From contig NZ_SMJX01000005.1 of NCBI RefSeq assembly GCF_004348535.1, positions 1 to 64,000 on the forward strand: a stretch of DNA of 64,000 nucleotides. Direction: 5' to 3'. Positions 1 to 8,088 of the stretch are shown one piece after another; within the stretch, counting starts at the first letter, position 1, and the number at the start of each line of letters is the position of its first letter. The notes under the pieces are model-generated. The model ran no database searches. It saw only the letters and a list, made by a program, of their open reading frames with translations, and was not told where the DNA came from. The DNA comes from Actinomadura sp. KC216. GTDB taxonomy: Bacteria > Actinomycetota > Actinomycetes > Streptosporangiales > Streptosporangiaceae. Both the position numbers and the translations under genes were made by a program.

Positions 1-42
1 CCCACCATCCATGACGACGCACGCGGCGACAGCGGAGGTCCG

Positions 43-1635
43 ATGCGGAAGGAGACGCTGGAGAGTTTCGTCCTCGGGGACGTTCTCCGGTCACAGGCGC
101 AGATTCACCGACGACAGACGTTCCTCAAGTTCCGGGACGGTGAGATCACCTACGGCGAGGTGGACGCCGCCGCCGACCGGATGGCCCGCGCGCTCGCCGG
201 GGCCGGGATCGGGCGCGGCGACCATGTCGGGCTGATGCTGCCCAACTGCGCCGACTTCGTCCATCTGGTCTTCGCGCTGGCGCGGCTCGGCGCGGTGGCG
301 GTGCCGATCAACATCGCGTACCGGGGGGAGCTGCTGCGGCACGTGCTGGACAGCTCCGACTCCCAGTGGCTGATCATCGACGGGCCGTACGCGGAGCGGA
401 TCATCGAGATCGCGGAGCGGCTGCCGAAGCTGGGCCGGGTGATCGTGCGGGACGCCGCCGCGAACGGGGTGCTCCTCGACCGGCTGGGCAAGCCCGCGCG
501 GGAACTGGCGAGCCTGCCGGACGACGGCGACGGGCGGGTGGAGGTCCCGGTCGGGTTCGCGGACATGCAGGCGATCATGTACACGTCCGGGACGACGGGA
601 CCGTCCAAGGGCGCGATGGTGCCGCACGCCCTGGCGCTGACCTGCGCCTACGACTCGCTCAACTTCCTCGACCGGTGGGGCAAGACGATCTACTGCCCGC
701 TGCCGCTGTTCCACGCGGCGGCGCTGTGGGACGGCATGCTGTCCGCGCTGCTCGGCGGCGGGTCCATCGCGATCGTGGAGCGTTTCAGCGCGTCGAGGTT
801 CTGGGACGACGTGCGCCGCTTCGACGCGCGGGTCTGCATGAGCGTGTTCTCCATGATCCCGATCCTGCTGAACCGTCCGCCGACGTCCAGGGACAAGGAC
901 CACCGGCTGGAGACGTTCTACATGGGCAAGTCGAGCCTGGACGAGCCGATGCGGGAGCGGTTCGGCGTCCGGTCGGTCGAGACCTACACCAGCACCGAGG
1001 CGGGGATCGCGACGGGCAGCCCGTACGGGGAGTGGCGGGTCGGATCGTGCGGGCAGGCCCACGAGGAGCGCTTCCAGGTCGCCGTGGTGGACGAGCACGA
1101 CCGCGAGCTCCCGCCCGGGGAACCGGGCGAGCTGGTGCTGCGGCCGAAGCAGCCGTTCGTCCTCACGACCGGCTACTACGGGAACTGGGAGGCGACGACC
1201 CAGTGCTTCCGGAACATGTGGTTCCACACCGGGGACCGGGTATGGCGCGATGACGACGGGTATTTCTTCTTCCTCGACCGGATGAAGGACGCCATCCGCC
1301 GCCGTGGTGAGAACATCTCCGCCTTCGACCTGGAGACGGAGATCAACCAGCATCCGGCGGTGCTGGAGTGCGCCGCGATCGGCGTGCCCTCGGAACTGGA
1401 GGACGAGGACATCAAGGTGTCGATCGTGGTGCAACCCGATACCGGCATGGATCCGGCCGAGCTGATCGCCTACTGCGAGGAGCGGCTGCCGCGCTCGATG
1501 GTGCCGCGCTACGTCGAGTTCGTGGACGCGTTGCCGCGCACCCCGACCGACAAGGTCGCCAAGTACAAGCTGCGGGCGCAGGGCGAGCACGGGCTCACCG
1601 ACACGACCTGGGACCGGGAGGCGGACGGACGGTGA
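43..1635 (+). CDS. acyl-CoA synthetase (AMP-forming, CaiC-like)
   Basis: ATP-dependent ligase of the ANL superfamily that activates a carboxylic acid to its CoA thioester. Seen: the P-loop-like motif TSGTTGPSKG at residues 181-190, a TSTEAG adenylate-binding stretch near residue 325, the hinge region around RMKDAIRRRGENIS (about residues 418-432), and the C-terminal catalytic lysine K504 in the PTDKVAKYKLR segment. The length of 530 residues is normal. The ATG is preceded by a good GGAGG. The spacing and motif style resemble crotonobetaine/carnitine-CoA ligases, but the substrate cannot be read from sequence. It heads an operon with acyl-CoA dehydrogenases and an enoyl-CoA hydratase, so it probably starts a beta-oxidation-type pathway. 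The next gene starts on its stop codon (GTGA overlap), which indicates translational coupling. Confidence 0.9.
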   Translation: MRKETLESFVLGDVLRSQAQIHRRQTFLKFRDGEITYGEVDAAADRMARALAGAGIGRGDHVGLMLPNCADFVHLVFALARLGAVAVPINIAYRGELLRHVLDSSDSQWLIIDGPYAERIIEIAERLPKLGRVIVRDAAANGVLLDRLGKPARELASLPDDGDGRVEVPVGFADMQAIMYTSGTTGPSKGAMVPHALALTCAYDSLNFLDRWGKTIYCPLPLFHAAALWDGMLSALLGGGSIAIVERFSASRFWDDVRRFDARVCMSVFSMIPILLNRPPTSRDKDHRLETFYMGKSSLDEPMRERFGVRSVETYTSTEAGIATGSPYGEWRVGSCGQAHEERFQVAVVDEHDRELPPGEPGELVLRPKQPFVLTTGYYGNWEATTQCFRNMWFHTGDRVWRDDDGYFFFLDRMKDAIRRRGENISAFDLETEINQHPAVLECAAIGVPSELEDEDIKVSIVVQPDTGMDPAELIAYCEERLPRSMVPRYVEFVDALPRTPTDKVAKYKLRAQGEHGLTDTTWDREADGR

Positions 1636-2864
1636 ACTGGGACGACACGCCAGAGGAGGCCGCGTTCCGCGAGGAGGTGCGGGCCTTCGTCCGGGAGCGG
1701 TTTCCCGAGTCGTACCGTCCGGCCGGGGACGAGGAGCAGAGCCTGGAGCCGGAGGACGTCGCGGGCTACAACTGGCCCGTCGACCGCGTCGCCGACGACC
1801 CGGGCCGCCGCGAGGGCGCCCGCGCGTGGGCCGAGGCCCTGGCCGAGCGCGGCTGGATCGCCCCGCACTGGCCGAAGGAGTACGGCGGCGCCGGGCTGTC
1901 GGCGCTGGAGGAGTTCGTCCTGCACGAGGAGATGATGCGGGCGCGGGTGCCGACCGTGAACGGCATCGGCGCGTTCCTCCTGGGCCCGACCCTCCTGGTC
2001 CACGGCACGGACGAGCAGAAGGCCGCGCACCTCCCGCCCATCGCCAAGGGGGAGGCGACCTGGGCGCAGGGCTTCTCCGAGCCGGGCTCCGGCTCCGACC
2101 TGGCGTCCCTGCGCACCCGAGCCGTCCGCGACGGCGACGACTACATCGTCGACGGCCAGAAGGTATGGACATCCCTGGGCCAGTACGCCGACTGGCTGTT
2201 CGTCCTGGTCCGCACCGACCCCGACGCCGACCGCCCCCACCGCGGCATCACGTTCCTCCTCATCGAGGCGAACGCGCCCGGCGTGACGATCCGTCCCATC
2301 ACCGACATCCGGGGCGCGGTGCCGTTCTGCGAGATCTTCTTCGAGGGCGTCCGGGTGCCGGTGGCGAACCGCGTCGGGGAGGAGAACCGCGGCTGGTACG
2401 TGGCGATGTCCGCGCTCGGCTTCGAGCGGGCCGGGATCGGCGCGACGATCAAGTACGAGCAGGCCCTCGCCGAGCTGGTCGCCTACCTGCGCTCCCCGGA
2501 GGGGCGCCGCTTCGCCCGCCGCAGCCCCGCCCTGCGCCAGGAGATAGCCCGCCGCCAGACGGAGATCCGCGTCCTGTACAACCTGGCCCGCTACACGGTG
2601 TCGCGCCAGGCGGCAGGGGACGAGCCCGACTTCGAGGCGTCCATCAACCAGCTTTTCGGCGCCGAACTGCACCAGCGCCTAGCCCGGACGGGCGCGCGCG
2701 CGTTCGGGCGGTCAGCCGCGCTATGGGAACGCGAAGGCGCCCCCATGAACGCGACATTCACCCACATGCGCAGAGACTCGGTGGCGTCCACCTTCCTAGG
2801 CGGCACCACCGAGATCCAGCGGAATGTCATCGCCACCCGGGGCCTGAACCTGCCCCGCAGCTGA
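1632..2864 (+). CDS. acyl-CoA dehydrogenase (FadE-like, 410 aa)
   Basis: Flavin-dependent alpha,beta-dehydrogenation of an acyl-CoA. Seen: N-terminal helical region, the FAD/substrate motif FSEPGSGSDLASL, KVWTSLGQYADW in the middle beta domain, and the C-terminal FLGGTTEIQRNVIATRGL signature. The GTG at 1632 overlaps the ligase stop as GTGA. The open frame extends further upstream but only inside the ligase gene, so that part was rejected. Actinobacteria often encode acyl-CoA dehydrogenases as unequal pairs forming heteromers (known for steroid side-chain FadE pairs). The second, shorter member lies at 4583, so I infer an alpha2beta2-type partnership. A simple homomeric enzyme remains possible. 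Confidence 0.9.
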   Translation: MNWDDTPEEAAFREEVRAFVRERFPESYRPAGDEEQSLEPEDVAGYNWPVDRVADDPGRREGARAWAEALAERGWIAPHWPKEYGGAGLSALEEFVLHEEMMRARVPTVNGIGAFLLGPTLLVHGTDEQKAAHLPPIAKGEATWAQGFSEPGSGSDLASLRTRAVRDGDDYIVDGQKVWTSLGQYADWLFVLVRTDPDADRPHRGITFLLIEANAPGVTIRPITDIRGAVPFCEIFFEGVRVPVANRVGEENRGWYVAMSALGFERAGIGATIKYEQALAELVAYLRSPEGRRFARRSPALRQEIARRQTEIRVLYNLARYTVSRQAAGDEPDFEASINQLFGAELHQRLARTGARAFGRSAALWEREGAPMNATFTHMRRDSVASTFLGGTTEIQRNVIATRGLNLPRS

Positions 2865-2886
2865 TCATCAGGAGGAGCGAGCACGC

Positions 2887-3645
2887 ATGCCCGACGAGAA
2901 CGCCTACGAGACCGTCGATCTGCGGATCGAAGAACGAGTGGCCTGGCTGACGCTGAACCGGCCGGAGAAGCTCAACGCGCTGACGCCGACGACGATGACC
3001 GAGCTGCGCGACATCTTCACCCGCGTCGACGACGACGAGGATGTCTGCGTGGTCGTGCTGCGCGGCGCCGGTGAGCGCGCGTTCTGCGCCGGGATGGACC
3101 TCGGCTGGTCGGAGAAGCTCACCCCGCGCGAGCGGATCGAGCAGGGACGGCTCGGCGAGAAGACGTTCGCGATGATGGAGCGGCTGTCGGTCCCGGTGAT
3201 AGCGGCGGTGCACGGCTACGCGGTCGGCGGCGGCCTGGAGCTGGCGCTCGCGGCGGACTTCATCGTCGCGTCCGACAACGCGAAGGTCGGCCTGGTCGAG
3301 ATCACGCTCTCGGCGCGCCCGCCCTACCGGCCGAAGATGACCGAGGACGGCGACCCCGACCAGCCCGAATTCGGCGGCTCCGCCCCCGGCTGGGGTGGCG
3401 TGAAGCGGCTCCCGGAGCGCATCGGCAAGGCCCGCGCCAAGGAACTGCTGTTCACCGGCGCCCGCATCGACGCCGACCGCGCCTTCAAGCTGGGCCTGGT
3501 CAACGACGTCTACCCGGCGGACGAGTTCGACAAGCGGGTCGGCGAACTCGCCGAGCGGATCGCCGCGATGAACCGCTACAACCTGCGTCTGGTCAAGGAA
3601 CTGGTCACCAACGGCTACGACTGGATCGAGCCGCACCCGAGCTAG
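2887..3645 (+). CDS. enoyl-CoA hydratase/isomerase family protein
   Basis: Crotonase-fold enzyme, 252 residues, hydrating or isomerising an enoyl-CoA produced by the neighbouring dehydrogenases. Seen: oxyanion-hole segment GERAFCAGMDL, a glutamate in GGGLELALAADF (equivalent to the first catalytic Glu) and a second glutamate in VGLVEITL (equivalent to the second). Unusually, about 25 residues rich in Pro, Asp and Lys are inserted between EITL and GWGGVKRL, where the family normally reads straight on to a PGxGG turn. A strong AGGAGG lies upstream of the ATG. Both Glu residues suggest true hydratase chemistry, but the insertion could reshape substrate entry. Confidence 0.88.
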   Translation: MPDENAYETVDLRIEERVAWLTLNRPEKLNALTPTTMTELRDIFTRVDDDEDVCVVVLRGAGERAFCAGMDLGWSEKLTPRERIEQGRLGEKTFAMMERLSVPVIAAVHGYAVGGGLELALAADFIVASDNAKVGLVEITLSARPPYRPKMTEDGDPDQPEFGGSAPGWGGVKRLPERIGKARAKELLFTGARIDADRAFKLGLVNDVYPADEFDKRVGELAERIAAMNRYNLRLVKELVTNGYDWIEPHPS

Positions 3646-3653
3646 GAGGACCC

Positions 3654-4592
3654 GTGCAGATCTACCGCATCGATCACGTCGCGCAGGTGACCCCCGACCT
3701 CGACGCGCAGGTCGCGCTGCTGGAGGGCTTGTTCGGGTTCCGGCGCGTCCGGAGCTGGGACAGCCCCGACGAGGGCGCGCGCGGCACCCGGCTGGAGATC
3801 CCCGGCAGCCACGGCCAGGCGTGGGAGGTGGTCACCCCGGCCGGTGAAGGCTCGGCACTCCAGACGTTCCTGGACGACCACGGCGGACGTCCCGGCCTGC
3901 ACCACGTCGGCGCCGAAGTACCCGACCTGGAGGCCGTCCGCGCGGAACTCGAAGTGCGCGGCATCAAGCCGACCGACGGGGCGCGCGGCCGCTGGCTGGA
4001 GGCGTCGCTGACGCCGCCCGAGCACGGCCCCGGCGTCCTGTTCCGCCTCCGCGGCCCCGGCAACCTGGACATGTGCGGCGACTCGCCGGCGTCCGTCCCG
4101 GAATCCACATCCGCATCGTCCCCGTCGCTCGGCATCGTGGCGCTCGACCACATCTGCCAGGCGTTCCCCGACCGCGACCTGCTGGCCGGCTGGTACCACG
4201 GCCTCGCCGGGTTCACGCAGGTATGGCGGACGCCGGACGACGAGCATCCCGACATGGCCGATCTCGTCCTGAACATCCCCGGCTCCACGATCTGCTGGGA
4301 AGTGATCATGCCGCGCGGCGAGGACTCGTTCATCGAACGCTTCCTCGACCGCAACGGTGCCGCCGCCCACCACGTCACGTTCGAGGTGGCCGACTGGGAC
4401 AAGGCCCTGGCGGCCTGCGAGCACCACGAGATCCCGACCTTCGACGACGAGGAGGGCGTCACCGACGGCGCCGCCTGGAAGCACACGTTCATCCACCCGA
4501 AGCACACCGGTGGCGTCCTCGTCCAGTTGTTCTGGGAGGAACGTCCCGGCGTGTGGGTCCGCTCCGACAAGGTCCCGCCGCCATGGACCTGA
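3654..4592 (+). CDS. double VOC-domain protein (glyoxalase/bleomycin-resistance fold)
   Basis: 312 residues made of two vicinal-oxygen-chelate halves, about residues 1-135 and 158-300. Each half shows the expected metal-ligand pattern: IDHVAQV with WEVV, LHHVGAEV and VLFRL in the first, and LDHICQAF with CWEVIMP, AHHVTFEV and VLVQLFWEE in the second. Such proteins include methylmalonyl-CoA epimerase-like and dioxygenase-like enzymes, so the reaction is not fixed by sequence. The GTG start follows GGAGG by a normal spacing and lies 8 bp after the hydratase stop. Placement within the acyl-CoA operon suggests an epimerase or lyase step on a pathway intermediate. It overlaps the next gene by 10 bp. 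Confidence 0.82.
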   Translation: MQIYRIDHVAQVTPDLDAQVALLEGLFGFRRVRSWDSPDEGARGTRLEIPGSHGQAWEVVTPAGEGSALQTFLDDHGGRPGLHHVGAEVPDLEAVRAELEVRGIKPTDGARGRWLEASLTPPEHGPGVLFRLRGPGNLDMCGDSPASVPESTSASSPSLGIVALDHICQAFPDRDLLAGWYHGLAGFTQVWRTPDDEHPDMADLVLNIPGSTICWEVIMPRGEDSFIERFLDRNGAAAHHVTFEVADWDKALAACEHHEIPTFDDEEGVTDGAAWKHTFIHPKHTGGVLVQLFWEERPGVWVRSDKVPPPWT

Positions 4593-5671
4593 GCCTCACC
4601 GAGGACCAGGAGCTGATCGCCTCCACCGCCCGCGACCTCCTGGAGTCCCGCGCCGCGACCGCCGGAGCGCGGGCGATGGACGGCGACCCGTCCGGCCACT
4701 CCGCCGCCCTGTGGAAGGAGATGGTCGAGCTCGGCTGGACGGGCCTGGCCTTCCCGGAGGAGCACGGCGGCGTAGGCGGCGACTTCCTGGACGTATGCCT
4801 CCTGTTCGAGCAATTGGGCTACGCCCAGGTCCCGAGCCCGCTCCTGACATCGGTGGCGTCGTGCGGCATGCCCATAACCCGCCACGGCACGTCCGAACAG
4901 AAGGAACGCTGGCTGACGGCCCTCTCGGAGGGCCGGATAGCCACCGCCGCACCGCTCCCCTGGGACCGCCCCGACGAGGGTCCGGTGGCCACACCCGACG
5001 GCTCTGACTTCGTCCTCAAGGGAACGGCCACGTTCGTCCCGTTCGCCGCGTCCGCCGAGAGCCTCCTCGTAGCGGCGCGTGTCGACGACGAGCCGCGCGC
5101 GTTCTGGGTGGACGCCTCATCCGCAGGCATAACACTCCGCCCCTTGAACACGATCGGCCTGGACCGTCCCTGCCACGTGGACCTTTCCGATGTCCGCGTC
5201 CCCGCCACCGACGCCCTGACCACGGACGCCGCCGACGCCATCTCCCTCTTCGGCGCCGCGGCCACCTGCGCCGAAATGGTCGGCGCCGCCCAGCGCGTCC
5301 TGGACATGACGGTGCAGTACGCAACGGAACGGGAGCAGTTCGGCCGCCCCATCGGGTCGTTCCAGGCCGTCCAGCACCACTGCGCCGACATGGCCATCGA
5401 CGTCTTGGGCTCCCGCTTCATCGCCTACGAGGCCATCTGGCGCCTCTCGGCGAACCGGGACGCGACGCAAGAAGTGTCCATGGCCAAGGCATGGGTGAGC
5501 GAGGCGTACGAACGGGTCTGCGCGCTGGGCCACCAGGTACACGGCGCGATCGGCTTCACCCAGGAACACGACCTGCACTGGTTCTCCCAGCACGCCATGT
5601 CGACGTCCCTGGCCTTCGGCGACGGCGACGCCCACTACGAATCCCTGGCCACCCACCTCGACATCCCTTAA
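4583..5671 (+). CDS. acyl-CoA dehydrogenase (FadE-like, 362 aa)
   Basis: Second acyl-CoA dehydrogenase of the operon, shorter than the first. Seen: N-terminus DLSLTEDQELIASTARDLL typical of the family, the FAD-contacting YATEREQFGRPIGSFQ segment near residue 245, and the C-terminal GHQVHGAIGFTQEHDL signature. The middle beta domain lacks the SEPGSGSD motif present in the partner at 1632. This division is typical of the two unlike subunits of heteromeric actinobacterial dehydrogenases (family knowledge), and I infer the two work as a complex. The ATG at 4583 was chosen because the homologous N-terminus begins there; it overlaps the VOC gene end by 10 bp. Confidence 0.88.
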   Translation: MDLSLTEDQELIASTARDLLESRAATAGARAMDGDPSGHSAALWKEMVELGWTGLAFPEEHGGVGGDFLDVCLLFEQLGYAQVPSPLLTSVASCGMPITRHGTSEQKERWLTALSEGRIATAAPLPWDRPDEGPVATPDGSDFVLKGTATFVPFAASAESLLVAARVDDEPRAFWVDASSAGITLRPLNTIGLDRPCHVDLSDVRVPATDALTTDAADAISLFGAAATCAEMVGAAQRVLDMTVQYATEREQFGRPIGSFQAVQHHCADMAIDVLGSRFIAYEAIWRLSANRDATQEVSMAKAWVSEAYERVCALGHQVHGAIGFTQEHDLHWFSQHAMSTSLAFGDGDAHYESLATHLDIP

Positions 5672-5680
5672 CCCTGCCGC

Positions 5681-5729
5681 CCACGAGCCCCGGGCGCCCC
5701 GCCGCTACTGGACGCCCGGGGGCTTGTGG
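5681..5729. terminator. bidirectional hairpin terminator
   Basis: A GC-rich inverted repeat lies between two convergent genes. The left arm at 5681-5696 reads CCACGAGCCCCGGGCG. The right arm at 5713-5729 is its complement with one mismatch and one bulge, with a loop of about 16 bases. The right arm runs into the last codons of the minus-strand gene. There is no clear T tract, as is usual in high-GC actinomycetes. Confidence 0.6.
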
Positions 5730-7222
5730 CCGAAGGACCAGCCGGCCTGGAACTTCTCCTGGATCGCGGGGAACGCGTGCAGGACGTCCGACGCATCCTT
5801 GGAGAGCGGGGTGGTGGCGGCGAAGCCGGCGGCGAACGCGAAACCGGCGAAGGTCAGGATCATCAGGACGACGCCCGCGCCGAACGCGTCCGTGGAGGTC
5901 AGGACGAGCCCGAGCGCGAACAGCGCGACGTTGGACCCGAGGCCGTAGGCCCAGAGCTTGGCGCGGCGGGTCCGGTGCGCGGACGCGCAGCCGGCGCAGC
6001 GCGGCACCGTGATCGTCAGCTTCCGCCAGGTGATCCGCCGGGCGTAGTACGCGGTGATCTCCTCGTTGACCTCGCCGTGCATCTTCACCTGGAACCCGGC
6101 ACCGTCGTGGCTCGGGTTCTCCTTGCAGAACCAGCAGATGGCGTAGACCTGGTTCTCGCGGACGGTCTCCAGGTTCTCCGCGATGCGCGTCCGGACGTTC
6201 GCCGACACGGCGGTGGCCTCGGCCCGCTCCAGGACGCCCTCCGCCGGATGCCAGTCGCCGGTCTCGTTGCCGTACAGGATGACGCAGCGCATGGCGGAGT
6301 CGGCGACCTCGTCCCGCAGCCCCTCCAGGAGGGAGTGGTCGCCGGGCAGGACCGCGCCGAGCCCCGCGAGGACGGGCTCGGCCCGTTCGAGCAGGCGCAC
6401 CGCCTCGCCGTGCCCGGACTCGGGGGTGGCGTCGGCGCGTTCGAGGGCGCTGCGGCTCTGTGATCTGAGCCGGGAGGCGACGGGGGCGACGGCGTCGCGC
6501 AGCGCGGTCTCGACCAGGGCGCCGTCGAAGCCGGAGCCGCGCATCAGGTCGATGTGGGCGGACGCCTTCGCGTGCTCCCCGGCCTCCGATTCCCGGACGG
6601 CGAGCCGCGCGCTGATCGACAGGAGGGCCGCGGGGAGACGTTCGCGCAGCTCCGCGGCGGCGCCGGGCCCGATGCGGGGGTCGTCGGCGGTGCGGGCGCG
6701 GGCGGCGACGAGGTCCCAGAACGCGCCGGTGTCGAGGGCCGCGCGCCAATGGCGCAGCGCTCGTTCCCAGAGGCCGGGGTCGGGGGCTTCGTCGTCCAGG
6801 GCGCGGGCGTGGGCCAGGACGGCGAGGTTGTGCGCGGCGACGGCGGCGGGGCGTCCGGGGCCGGGGTCGGACCAGAGCCGCTCGGCGTCCTCGACGCGCC
6901 CGTCGCGCAGGGCGGCGAGGGCCTCGTCGCCGTCGCGGGAGGACCAGAACCAGAACAGCTCGTCCTCCAGGCGGCGGACCGGGTCGCGGAGCCGCTGGAT
7001 CGCCCGCTGCGCGGCGTCGGCGTCCGGCGGCGGGTCCAGGGGGAGGAGCGCCGAGCCGGTGCCGGGGGGCGCGCCGAGCTTGGCCTTGACCTGGAGTTCC
7101 TCGGAGCGGCGGCGGATGTCGCGGGCGGTGGCGTCCACCGTGAGGCCGGTGACGCGGAAGGGGTTCTCCCGGTAGAGGTCCGGGCCGACCTGGGTGAGGA
7201 AGGACGTCTTCGTGGTGTTCAT
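5705..7222 (-). CDS. zinc-binding membrane protein of an Hsp70 operon (DnaJ-like N-terminus)
   Basis: 505 residues, last gene of the four-gene Hsp70 operon. The N-terminus (LYRENPFRVTGL followed by a VDAT-type helix start and LRDPVRRLEDELFWFW) resembles the truncated J-like helical region found in proteins encoded beside bacterial Hsp70 homologues, but I see no HPD tripeptide. The middle (about 100-340) is helical and repeat-like. Near the C-terminus, CWFC (about 365) and CAGC (about 407) form a likely four-cysteine zinc site, followed by two hydrophobic helices (about 428-470) and a cytosolic tail. The start overlaps the stop of the upstream gene by 4 bp. I infer a membrane-anchored partner of the Hsp70; the exact role is unknown. 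Confidence 0.72.
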   Translation of the reverse strand: MNTTKTSFLTQVGPDLYRENPFRVTGLTVDATARDIRRRSEELQVKAKLGAPPGTGSALLPLDPPPDADAAQRAIQRLRDPVRRLEDELFWFWSSRDGDEALAALRDGRVEDAERLWSDPGPGRPAAVAAHNLAVLAHARALDDEAPDPGLWERALRHWRAALDTGAFWDLVAARARTADDPRIGPGAAAELRERLPAALLSISARLAVRESEAGEHAKASAHIDLMRGSGFDGALVETALRDAVAPVASRLRSQSRSALERADATPESGHGEAVRLLERAEPVLAGLGAVLPGDHSLLEGLRDEVADSAMRCVILYGNETGDWHPAEGVLERAEATAVSANVRTRIAENLETVRENQVYAICWFCKENPSHDGAGFQVKMHGEVNEEITAYYARRITWRKLTITVPRCAGCASAHRTRRAKLWAYGLGSNVALFALGLVLTSTDAFGAGVVLMILTFAGFAFAAGFAATTPLSKDASDVLHAFPAIQEKFQAGWSFGHKPPGVQ

Positions 7223-8088
7223 CGTCCACCTGCCGCGGAGATGCGGACGCTGACCGTCCGGTTGCGGGGATCGCGTGACGCCGCCTCACCCGGGTGCGGC
7301 GGCAGCAGGCCGGCCAGCGTCGAGACGGAGAAGCGGGCGGTGGGGATCCGCGCGGACGAGCGCAGCACCTCCTGGACGACCGTGGCGCGCAGCAGCCCCA
7401 GCTCGGCGTTGCTCGCGTACCCGCCGCCCGGGTGGACGGCGCGACGGTCGGTGTGCCCGATCACGGTGACGGAGACCTGGCCGGCGTAGGGCCGCAGCTG
7501 CTCGCCGAGCTCCTTCAGGACGGCCCGGCCCCGCGAGGTCAGGGTCGCGTCGCGGCGGAAGAGGCCGCGCTCGAACGTGACCTCGATCTCGCCCGCCCGG
7601 CGGACGACATGCATGCCGGGGCCTTCGAGCTTCAGCGCGGCGACCGGGTCTGGGGAACCGGCGGCGGACGGCACCACCGGGGAGGGGCGAGGCGGCGGGA
7701 CGGGCGCCTCGGTCTCATCGCGGTCCAGCCAGACGTCCGCCAGCATGACGAACGCGAGCAGCACCACGGACGCCGTCCCGAGCCGGAGCGCGGAGCGGGC
7801 GAGGACGAAGCGCCGGGGAGACGCCGCCGTCGCCCGGATCCGGGCGATGCGGCGGCGTCCCTCCGCGGCGCCGGGGTCGCCGGGGGAGAGGGCGGCGACC
7901 CCGGCCCAGCAGCGGTCGGCCTCGTCCAGCCGGCCCTGCTGCGCGTACATGCGCGCCTTCAGATCGAGCACGACAGGACCGTCCTCGCCGTCCAGCAGTT
8001 CCTCCGCCTCCGCGTAGCGGCCAGCGCGGGCCAGCGTGCGGGCCTGCGCGACCGCGACCTCCCGGACCGCCTGTGCCGGGGCGTTCAC
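7219..8088 (-). CDS. TPR-like/OmpA-C-like single-pass membrane protein
   Basis: 289 residues. The N-terminal 80 residues look like TPR helices (ARTLARAGRYAEAEELLDG and QQGRLDEADRCWAGVAAL). A transmembrane helix follows at about residues 102-120, then a Pro-rich linker, then a periplasm-type OmpA C-terminal domain (about 160-285) with the pattern VTVIGHTDRRAV and SNAELGLLRATVV and the closing arginine-rich RDPRNRTVSVRI. OmpA C-domains bind peptidoglycan in many bacteria (family knowledge). The protein could therefore tie the cytosolic chaperone complex to the envelope (inference). It overlaps the Hsp70 gene by 4 bp upstream and the zinc-protein gene by 4 bp downstream. Confidence 0.78.
   Translation of the reverse strand: MNAPAQAVREVAVAQARTLARAGRYAEAEELLDGEDGPVVLDLKARMYAQQGRLDEADRCWAGVAALSPGDPGAAEGRRRIARIRATAASPRRFVLARSALRLGTASVVLLAFVMLADVWLDRDETEAPVPPPRPSPVVPSAAGSPDPVAALKLEGPGMHVVRRAGEIEVTFERGLFRRDATLTSRGRAVLKELGEQLRPYAGQVSVTVIGHTDRRAVHPGGGYASNAELGLLRATVVQEVLRSSARIPTARFSVSTLAGLLPPHPGEAASRDPRNRTVSVRISAAGGR

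Noticed and set aside
91..2172. Long minus-strand open frame opposite the acyl-CoA ligase and dehydrogenase
   Set aside because: Arg/Pro/Gly-rich composition typical of antisense frames in high-GC DNA, with clear coding motifs on the plus strand.
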